Virus record (IMG/VR): IMGVR_UViG_3300032083_002617
Span: 1 to 35,958 of that record
Direction: 5' to 3' (one strand)
Length of the DNA stretch: 35,958 nt
Origin: a virus
The notes under the pieces are model-generated. The model made no database searches. It saw only the letters and a list, made by a program, of their open reading frames with translations, and had not been told where the DNA came from. Numbering within the stretch: position 1 is the first letter of the stretch; each line of letters opens with the position of its first letter. Positions 1 to 6,400 of this stretch are shown one piece after another. The position numbers and the translations under genes are program-made.

Positions 1-161
1 GCCCGGACCGGACATCTCCGGCCACACACGCGCCAGCCCACTATCTAATGCAATGGAATATTGTTGATATGGCGTGATATTCAGCCGCTTCGCATGGAGC
101 GGCCGATGCCATGAGAATACGCCGGGTATGGCATCTTCCGCAACCCTCCGGGAGAGGATTT
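1..161. other. Probable host flank beyond the prophage att site, no gene seen
   Basis: No convincing reading frame is present. The stretch contains an 8-bp inverted repeat (105-112 with 128-135, 15-base loop) and a 5-bp one (85-89 with 98-102). Neither has a T-run on either strand, so I do not call a terminator. It lies 3' of the tRNA remnant and would be chromosomal DNA if that remnant is an att core (inference). Confidence 0.4.
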
Positions 162-204
162 TGGTGACCCCTACGGGAATCGAACCCGTGTTTCAGCCGT
201 GGAA
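162..204 (-). other. att core: 3' part of a tRNA gene (tRNA-Glu-like)
   Basis: Read on the minus strand, this stretch gives the 3' half of a tRNA: the end of an anticodon arm (CACGGCTG), a variable loop, a T-stem ACGGG/CCCGT closing a TTCGATT loop, the acceptor strand AGGGGTC, a discriminator A and an encoded CCA. The matching 5' acceptor strand (GACCCCT or similar) does not occur within about 100 bases upstream, and no D-arm is visible, so the gene is incomplete. The CACGGCTG arm and acceptor fit alphaproteobacterial tRNA-Glu(TTC) from memory, but identity is inferred because the anticodon loop does not match fully. Tyrosine integrases commonly use the 3' end of tRNA genes, so this is most likely the prophage boundary, with the intact tRNA expected at the other end. 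Confidence 0.7.
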
Positions 205-383
205 GCATTTTCCTGTTTGTTTTCAATGCCGCCTCCCCCAAGTTCACGTCACATTGCGCCACGAGGTTTCGCGGGTTTCAGAGGCCTGGGGGAACTAAAT
301 TGGCCACAAGATCGCATGTTTGAGGGGATTGCGCCAACCGGCATGGAGGAGCAACTTCTGATCCTGACCCGAGAGGAAAATCG
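205..383. other. Prophage left-end non-coding region
   Basis: No gene is supported here. A 9-bp direct repeat ATTGCGCCA occurs at 253-261 and 328-336, 75 bp apart. A CCCCCA/TGGGGG inverted repeat spans 235-240 and 288-293. Such repeats next to an att core could be integrase or excisionase arm sites, but that is speculation from position only. Confidence 0.35.
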
Positions 384-563
384 ATGCTTGTCCAAATTGA
401 TATACTACCCACTGGCGGCGCTTACGTGGACACTGACGCAGTGGTGGCAATCGTTCCCAGGCATGACGAAACCGGCTGCACCATTTTTCTCGACGGCGGC
501 CATAAAGTCATTTTTCCTGGCGACATCCATCAGGCCTATAGCCAACTCTTCCATCGCGAATAG
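384..563 (+). CDS. Small unknown protein, 59 aa
   Basis: ATG at 384 follows a good Shine-Dalgarno (AGAGGA, about 7 bases upstream) and the frame ends at TAG 561-563. The product is balanced and plausible: it begins MLVQIDILPTGG and has a strand-rich middle (AVVAIVPRHDETGCTIFLDG) ending in a short helix (IHQAYSQLFHRE). The run of alternating hydrophobic residues with a G-x-K turn suggests a small beta-sheet protein. I do not recognise the family. It faces opposite to the late operon, sits just inside the att site and has lower GC than the phage core. These are features of a gene carried for the lysogen (a moron), which is inference. Confidence 0.6.
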   Translation: MLVQIDILPTGGAYVDTDAVVAIVPRHDETGCTIFLDGGHKVIFPGDIHQAYSQLFHRE

Positions 564-592
564 GACGACGCTTGCGAGGCTTAGTTAGGCGA

Positions 593-748
593 TCACACTA
601 GCCTTCCAAGCTCTGCATAACCCAGCATTTCCGCCACATTTGCTGTAAACCGCTCAGAATTTGCGTCGAGCAATTCCAGTAGCTTGGGCTGTCCGCGTAA
701 ACCATAATGCCTTGACCGACTCGCGAACATTAAGCGAACATTGGCCAT
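593..748 (-). CDS. Small unknown protein, 51 aa
   Basis: The minus-strand frame starts at ATG 748-746 and ends at TGA 595-593. The product starts MANVRLMFASRSRHYGL and ends in a leucine- and glutamate-rich amphipathic segment (QPKLLELLDANSERF, then VAEMLGYAELGRLV). The amino-acid mix looks coded rather than random. A GGGGAG lies upstream but only about one base from the ATG, closer than a normal Shine-Dalgarno. The start shares two bases with the plus-strand start at 747, so the two genes diverge without room for separate leaders. GC is lower than in the phage core. No function can be assigned, and it may be spurious. Confidence 0.42.
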   Translation of the reverse strand: MANVRLMFASRSRHYGLRGQPKLLELLDANSERFTANVAEMLGYAELGRLV

Positions 749-920
749 GCTCCCCGATCACCATGACCTTACCAGGCAGTATAACGCCATCATGAAGCAA
801 ATCGCCGCCGGGGTGCCTATGCATCCCATGGAGATATGGGATCTGGTTCAGGCCCTACAGGAAGAGGGTGAGCATGGCTGGGCCAACAGCCTGGCGGATC
901 ATCTGCCGGACCAACGATGA
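747..920 (+). CDS. Small unknown helical protein, 57 aa
   Basis: The frame runs from ATG 747 to TGA 918-920. The product is largely helical and acidic toward its end (MEIWDLVQALQEEGEHGW at about residues 28-45). No Shine-Dalgarno is obvious at ATG 747; in-frame ATGs at 792 and 822 are alternatives. Its stop overlaps the ATG of the next plus-strand gene as ATGA, which favours both being real and translationally coupled. Two copies of GCGAACATT (723-731 and 734-742, an 11-bp step) lie directly upstream and could be an operator. I do not recognise the family. Confidence 0.5.
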   Translation: MLPDHHDLTRQYNAIMKQIAAGVPMHPMEIWDLVQALQEEGEHGWANSLADHLPDQR

Positions 921-1030
921 AACGCGCCCTGGCCCTGATCGAGGCCACCCTGATCGGTGGCGCCATGATCGCCGGTATCGGCCTGGGCTGCTACAATGCT
1001 GGGCGCGCGATCTGGGCGTGGCTGGGCTAG
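917..1030 (+). CDS. Tiny single-pass membrane protein, 37 aa
   Basis: ATG 917 overlaps the previous stop (ATGA) and TAG is at 1028-1030. After MKR, a glycine- and alanine-rich hydrophobic stretch (ALIEATLIGGAMIAGIGLG, roughly residues 4-24) can span a membrane once, followed by a short basic and aromatic tail (GRAIWAWLG). Such small hydrophobic proteins can be holin-like, regulatory or toxic; nothing here decides. Its stop codon interlocks with the stop of the convergent lipoprotein gene: CTAG at 1027-1030 provides TAG on both strands. Confidence 0.5.
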   Translation: MKRALALIEATLIGGAMIAGIGLGCYNAGRAIWAWLG

Positions 1031-1197
1031 GGCGCGATCGGGCAGACCCTGTCCGCAAGCCGCTGGGCCAGCCTGACGGCGGCCTGCGCATTGTCGCATG
1101 AGGCATAGTCCTTCACGGTCGCGCAGCCGGTCAGGAAAAAGATCGCCACAATGGGAAGGATGCGCGGCATCCGCGTCGAATGATTTTCGTCGCTCAT
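1027..1197 (-). CDS. Small prophage lipoprotein in the lysis cassette, 56 aa
   Basis: The product has a short polar N-terminus, a hydrophobic segment (ILPIVAIFFL) and a lipobox LTGC, so it should be lipidated at that cysteine and anchored in a membrane. The mature part is about 30 residues with a later cysteine near the C-terminus. I chose ATG 1197 because it overlaps the TGA of the upstream holin-like gene (TGATG), which indicates coupling; the internal Met at 1170 is an alternative that gives a cleaner signal peptide. As last gene after endolysin and holin, it could be an outer-membrane spanin of Rz1 type, but the proline-rich character of Rz1 is missing and no inner spanin is seen. Confidence 0.75.
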   Translation of the reverse strand: MSDENHSTRMPRILPIVAIFFLTGCATVKDYASCDNAQAAVRLAQRLADRVCPIAP

Positions 1198-1382
1198 CAC
1201 TTTTTCGCCAGCGTGCGGGTCTTCATCTGCCCCCACACGAACGGAACCAGGATCACGGCGATCGTCGTGATGGCGGTCGCCGTATCATTGTCGAGCCAGC
1301 CCTTGCCGACCGCGAAGCCGCCGGCGACCAGCGCGATCTGCCGCACCGCGGCGACCAGTTGGGTTTGCGTGACGTCGTTCAT
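1197..1382 (-). CDS. Putative holin, two transmembrane segments, 61 aa
   Basis: This small protein has two hydrophobic helices (about residues 10-29, with LVAGGFAVGKGWL, and 37-54, with ITTIAVILVPFVWG), a short polar turn (DNDTAT) and a basic tail. The layout is that of small phage holins of the Pam3-gp28 type (family recalled from memory, not searched). It lies directly after the endolysin gene, whose stop overlaps its ATG as ATGA, and before the lipoprotein (TGATG). Holins form lesions in the inner membrane that release the endolysin. A pinholin or antiholin role is equally possible because a second holin-like gene lies at 2140-2568. Confidence 0.7.
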   Translation of the reverse strand: MNDVTQTQLVAAVRQIALVAGGFAVGKGWLDNDTATAITTIAVILVPFVWGQMKTRTLAKK

Positions 1383-2062
1383 TTCGCCCTCCGCGCATAG
1401 GCCGACGCCAGTTTCGTATCGTAGGAATTTTCTTTGAAAGCGGTTCCATTAAATCCTTTCGCGAAGGCGGCCCAGTCGCCCCGGCGCAACGGAGCGGCCA
1501 GGCCATTGCCCTCCACGAAGCGCACGAACGCCTCCAGCTGGTCGCCCTCGGTCTGCGCCTGCCGCCAGGCGAAGGACCATGGGTCGGGCGCGCCGCATAT
1601 GGCAAAATTTTCGCCCAGCACCTGGAACGCGCCATAGCTGGCCGACATGAAGCCCGCGTCGACATCCAGCGCCACCGCCGCCAGCAACTGCTCCCACCGG
1701 CCACCCTGGCCGCGCGGATAAAGCGCGCGGTTCCAGACGCGCGAAGACAGCTTGGGGTGGCTCTGGTCATAGCGATGCCCCGTCGATCGGCTGAACCGGT
1801 GCGGTTCGAACAGAATCGTCGGACGACCGTCGATAAAGGCGTCGCCGGTCGCCTCCACATCATAGACCGCCCAGATCTTCGCCGCCTCGACGCGCAGCAT
1901 CTCCGCCGCCTGCGCGATGTCCATCGCCGTGATAGGATAGTCCGGCCCGGCCGTCATGCAGGCGAGCAGCGCCGCCTTGCTCGCACCGCCGAACAGCCCG
2001 TCGAGCGGCCCGCGATAAAAGCCGAGCGCTGCCAGCCGCTTTTGCAAGTCAAGTTGGTTCAT
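1379..2062 (-). CDS. Endolysin: peptidoglycan-binding domain plus N-acetylmuramidase
   Basis: A 227-residue protein. Residues 1-50 match a PG_binding_1 repeat (LQKRLAALGFYRGPLDGLFG). The rest fits the N-acetylmuramidase family (DUF3380): VYDVEATGDAF carries the likely catalytic glutamate, followed by the conserved ILFEPHRFSR and a later ASYGAFQVLG motif. It should cleave the glycan backbone of murein at the end of the lytic cycle. No signal peptide is visible, so export would need the holin. ATG 2062 has a GGGGAG Shine-Dalgarno eight bases upstream. An intrinsic terminator (2093-2116) lies just upstream, between this gene and the preceding holin. Confidence 0.9.
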   Translation of the reverse strand: MNQLDLQKRLAALGFYRGPLDGLFGGASKAALLACMTAGPDYPITAMDIAQAAEMLRVEAAKIWAVYDVEATGDAFIDGRPTILFEPHRFSRSTGHRYDQSHPKLSSRVWNRALYPRGQGGRWEQLLAAVALDVDAGFMSASYGAFQVLGENFAICGAPDPWSFAWRQAQTEGDQLEAFVRFVEGNGLAAPLRRGDWAAFAKGFNGTAFKENSYDTKLASAYARRAK

Positions 2063-2092
2063 CGATATGTCTCCCCGGCCTTTGCGGCCATG

Positions 2093-2116
2093 AAAAAGGG
2101 CGCCCGAAGGCGCCCC
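2093..2116 (-). terminator. Intrinsic terminator with UUCG loop between holin and endolysin
   Basis: On the minus strand a 7-bp GC stem (GGGCGCC pairing with GGCGCCC) closes a TTCG tetraloop and is followed by TTTTT. This is a textbook rho-independent terminator. It follows the holin at 2140 and precedes the endolysin start at 2062 by about 30 bases, leaving no room for an ordinary promoter between them. Endolysin expression would therefore need readthrough or antitermination. Confidence 0.85.
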
Positions 2117-2139
2117 GATGCGTCAGCCCTGTGCCGACC

Positions 2140-2568
2140 CTATTCTTCCTGACCCGCCAGCCGCTTGGCGCTGAGCTCGGTCTGGACCGCGTTGCGCAGT
2201 TCGCCCCTGCTCTCCATCACGTCGCGTGACACGTCGCGCAGGGTGATGGCCTCCACCTGACGCATGAAGCGATCGGTGTAGAGCTTGACGACGCGATCGG
2301 CGCCGACGGTCGCCGCCGCCGTCACCAGCGCCGCCGCTTCGCCGCTCATCCCGAACTGGCCGACCAGCCAGTAGGCGATCAGCGCGACCATCGGCAGCAG
2401 CAGGATATCCGCCAGCAGCAGATACCCCCTGATCTTCACACCCTTCTTGATCAACAGCGCATATTTCGCCGCCAGGCCGAAAGTCAGGCCAATCCATATC
2501 CAGGCATATTTGGCGACGGCCGCCTCAACCCATGGCGACATCGCCGATGCTCCCTGTTGTGTGGTCAT
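2140..2568 (-). CDS. Holin-like membrane protein, 142 aa
   Basis: There are two strongly hydrophobic segments, at about residues 22-41 (YAWIWIGLTFGLAAKYALL) and 48-72 (YLLLADILLLPMVALIAYW), then a helical region with GADRVVKLYTDRFMR and a charged C-terminal tail. The size and layout resemble the LydA/holin superfamily III type, with moderate certainty. ATG 2568 lies only a few bases after the stop of the LamG-like gene. It is the last gene before the terminator at 2093-2116. With the 61-residue holin-like protein at 1197-1382, the lysis region carries two candidate holins, one of which may be an antiholin. Confidence 0.65.
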   Translation of the reverse strand: MTTQQGASAMSPWVEAAVAKYAWIWIGLTFGLAAKYALLIKKGVKIRGYLLLADILLLPMVALIAYWLVGQFGMSGEAAALVTAAATVGADRVVKLYTDRFMRQVEAITLRDVSRDVMESRGELRNAVQTELSAKRLAGQEE

Positions 2569-2573
2569 GACGA

Positions 2574-3404
2574 TCAGGCCAGCGTGAAGTCGGCGCCATA
2601 ATCGCTGGCGATGTCGGCGAGCAGATCGGCGCGCAGAATGTCCTTGTCGGCCGTCACCATCTGCTCATCGCAGATGAATATTTCAGCCATGTCGCCCAGG
2701 AACATCTGCGTGCCGGCAACGCCCGCCACGTTGAACTTGCCGCCGATCGCGACCTGTCGCCCCGGCCCCGCAGGCTCCAGCACGTTCGCCGTCGTCCAGC
2801 TGCGTGGCAGCACGCTATTCATACCGACCATCGGCGTCTTGGTCGCCGGGTCGTAGCTCGCCCACACAAGATAGCAGCCGCTCGCCGCGAACCCGACGCT
2901 GGCCGTCTGCTGGGCTGCCACATTGCCGTGCGTGAGGCAGAGCGCGTTGTTGAGCATGTAGAACTGGACGTCGATATCACTGGTGTCCACGCCTGCGGCG
3001 AAGAAAGTGTAGGGCGTGCCGGTCAGCGCCACCCCCGCACCCCATTTAATGACGGCGGCGAAGAAATAGCCCTTGGTTGGGTCCAGCACGAAGCCCTGGA
3101 CATGCAATGGCAGTTCCGGCGCGGTTGTCGTGCCGCCGGGGAATTTGATGACCGGCTTGGCATCGCCCGTCATGCCGTTGCCGACGATGATCGCGTCATC
3201 GCTGGCGAAGCCCATATAGCCCTTGCGGCCCGCGACGCGCAGCGCCTTGCCGGATCGGCGGACATTGCCGTCCGCCGGCTTTAGCCAGACCTTGAGCGCA
3301 TCATAGGACAGCAGGCGACGGTCGCGATCCGTCATGCTGTAGGTCGGCCGCGCCGGCATGTTCGGCATGGCAAAGGGAACGCGAGTGATGGCGGAAACGG
3401 CCAT
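2574..3404 (-). CDS. LamG/concanavalin-like tail protein, 276 aa
   Basis: The length, a beta-rich sequence and the pattern near the C-terminus (FLGDMAEIFICDE) resemble phage proteins with a LamG-like jelly roll, where G-x-(IL)-AE-(IVL) is typical. It lies directly downstream of the tailspike gene, so it may be a carbohydrate-binding partner or cap of the receptor-binding apparatus (inference from position). Its ribosome site is the strongest in the window: GAGGAGGT six bases before ATG 3404, inside the end of the tailspike gene, which predicts high translation as for a virion protein. Identity as LamG is from fold-like pattern only. Confidence 0.6.
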   Translation of the reverse strand: MAVSAITRVPFAMPNMPARPTYSMTDRDRRLLSYDALKVWLKPADGNVRRSGKALRVAGRKGYMGFASDDAIIVGNGMTGDAKPVIKFPGGTTTAPELPLHVQGFVLDPTKGYFFAAVIKWGAGVALTGTPYTFFAAGVDTSDIDVQFYMLNNALCLTHGNVAAQQTASVGFAASGCYLVWASYDPATKTPMVGMNSVLPRSWTTANVLEPAGPGRQVAIGGKFNVAGVAGTQMFLGDMAEIFICDEQMVTADKDILRADLLADIASDYGADFTLA

Positions 3405-3406
3405 GA

Positions 3407-6400
3407 TTAAACCTCCTCAGTGGCGGCAAGTGTCTGGATGGTGGCGAAGATGTCGAGCGGGCGTCCGTCGATCATGCTGTAACGGCGCCAGTCTGCGCGT
3501 TTGAACACGGTGCGCTGGCCGCCGTTGAAGCCTTGGGATGGCGGGTTGGCGGTCGCCTGATTGCCATAGGCCATGCGGGCGGTCTCGACCGCACCGGCGG
3601 GGATCGCGGCCGACATGGTGGCGACGATCTTGTTGGGGTTGGTCTGGTCGATCAAGGCGGCGGAAATCGTGACGGTGGTTCCGGCGCCGTTGCTGTGCGA
3701 CAGGCCGCCATTGCCGCTGGTGAGGCTGATCGTCTCCGCGTCGCGGGTGACCGGATGGTTCATCGTGACGGTCATCTTCGTGCCGGCCCATGTGGCCGAC
3801 TGCATCATCAGCGCGGCGGTTTCGCCGCGGATCAGCCAGTCGGCCATCGCTTCGCCCGACAGAGCGCCGCGCCAGGTCTCTTCGGGCGCCTTGTAATGGA
3901 TGGTGTCGGTGTCGAAGTCGGTGAAATAATGCGGCGGCAGGATATGGATGTCCGCATTGTTGCGCGCCAGTTCGACCTGGGCGAGGCCGGAATAGGCCGG
4001 CTCCTGAAAGTTGCCGCGCGCCTGGATGGTCTGGTGATAGAAAAGCTGCGGGGCGGCGGCCTGGGCCGTGCGCGACGTGATGTCGCCTTTCATGATCGCC
4101 CATGCCGCCTCGACCTGGCTGCGGTAGCTGGCATTGCTCCAGTCGGCCTCGCCCTGGTCGATCAGCACATGCACCTCCAGCGTCAGCGACTTGGCGGTGG
4201 CGATCGCCTTGGCGTTGTCGATGGACGCGAGCGCATTGAGCCAGGGCTGCATCCGGTTCGTTCCGTCGTGGATCAGCTGCGCGAAACTCCGCGAGCCGAA
4301 ACCGAAACTGGCGCTCGCCACATAGACCGATCCGTCATAGCCATTCGGACCGTTGAGATGGGTCGCCAGCGCGGTGACGAAGCTTTCTCGCGTCGCGCCC
4401 CCCTCGGCATGGGCACCAGCGCCCAACCCTTCTGCCATCGGAACGAATGAAGTGATGCGTCCAGCATCGATCGGTATCGTGCTGGACTCGACCCCGCCCA
4501 CCAGGGCGTCACCATCAAGATTGCCTTGATAGGGGATGGTGCCGCCATTCCAGGTGAGCAACCGCGATGTGAAAGCCGCGCTGCGGATCGGCATCGCGGT
4601 GCGGATGGTCTGCGGACCCTTTACCCCGGTCGGGTTCGGCCCGTAATTGCCCGCGCCAACGCTGTTCGATTGGCCGATCACGACGACATAGACGATCTTG
4701 GTGGGCGCGGCGGTCGCCGGTTCGCCCACATGCCACTGCGCGTGCCGCACCTTGTGCCGGTCGCGGATCGGATCCCCGTCGTTGCTGCCGATGCGGATCA
4801 GGCCCGGCGTCGTGCCATCGGGGCGCTGGATGACCTGATAGCCCGTCACGCCATGCTGACTGTAGGTAATCTGCCGCTTCATGCGGGTCGGGCCGTTCGG
4901 GCTGTCCACCACCGCCCACAGCTGCGGCACCTTGTTGGCGTCCCCCTGGATGGTGAGGCCGTCCAGCACGCGGGGATGCAGGCGGACGCGCTGCCCCGGC
5001 TCATATCCGGCCAGCGGCTGCCCGGCTTCATCCCATTCCGTGACGCGCAGAAAATCGAAATCCACACTGCCGGGGCGGCCCAGCACCTCGCCATATTCGG
5101 CGATCACGCGCCGGTCGAACAGGTCAAATGACATCAGTGGCTGACCGGCGATGGCGCGGACCAGGGGAATGCTGCCGTTGGCAATCAACCCTTCGCCGCC
5201 GTCCAGCACCAGATTGTGAAGGCTGACCTTGCCGGTGACAGGGTCCGCATAAAAGAAGGCGCCGTTGGCGTCTTCGGCCAGCACCATCATGCCGCCGCTC
5301 ATGTGCGCCGGCATGACGCGGGGCGTTGCATATCCGGCGGTATCGGACTGCGTGCGCGCCAGTGCTTCGCCCTCCACCGCCTTTTGCGCTACCGCCTGAT
5401 CCGTCTCGACAGCAACCGTCCACAACCCCGCACCAAGCGACCCGCGCACCACGCGCAGGATGCCGCTGCTCTTGCCGGACAGGACATAGCCCGGCTTTGC
5501 GGGATCGATCGCGAAATAGCTGTCCAGCGCCGGGCTTCCGCCGTCGCTGCGCAACAGATCCGTGGTCGGCAACCAACCCCCGCTCTTGACCCGACCATGC
5601 GCGCCGGGGCGGATGTCTTGCCATGCGACACCGGCAAAACTGCTGACCGGATCGGCCGACGTCATGGGCCGAACCGTGCGCGCGCCGTTCGCGTCCACCG
5701 CAAGCGCCATGCCCATGAGGATCATGGTGCCGCTGGTGTTCTGGAGGTTTCTTTCTTCGTCGACGATCGCGGGGCGATAACGTTCCCCGATGGCATATTC
5801 CGACACTTCCGCAATGCCCGCCAGCGGCGCACTGAGGACGGCCCGGATCTGCGCATTGGTCATCGCGGAATAGTCCGCGTTCAGGGTGATGTTTACTGGC
5901 GGCAGGGCATCGACTTCCACCGTCATGGCCAGCGGGTCGGACGTGCGATTGCCGATGCGGGCCTTCAAGGAAGTGATGAACATGTCCGAAGCGGGACCGA
6001 CGCCGACCGTCTCCTGAATATCGACCAAGCCATGCGCGCTGCCGGCCAGGCCGACATCGCCATCGACATAAGTGACGCCATCTGTTCCCGTCTTGCCAAA
6101 CAGGACAGGGACCAGGCTGCCGCTGACGCGAATGCGCGACCCCGTGCCGGTCGTTAGCGATTTGATCCGCAGCGCACGGCCGAAATCCTGAATGCGAAAC
6201 GCCGCCGGGCTGTTGTTTCGGCCCGTCAGTTCCCAACAGCGATGATCCGCCGGCTGTTGATCCAGCGCCGTGGGCATCCATGGCTGCACCGCCATGCTTA
6301 TTTCGCCGCCCAGCGGCGCGTCGGCCAGCAGAGCGCGGTTCATGACCATCGATCCGATGCTTTCCAGGCGGTAGCTCCAGCCGGCGGCGTCTACCGCCGT

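Noticed and set aside
105-135. 8-bp inverted repeat downstream of the tRNA remnant
   Set aside because: No T-run and a long loop; may be a chance repeat in host DNA.
41-298. Open frames on both strands across the tRNA remnant
   Set aside because: They run through the tRNA 3' end, have no ribosome site and read as low-complexity translations.
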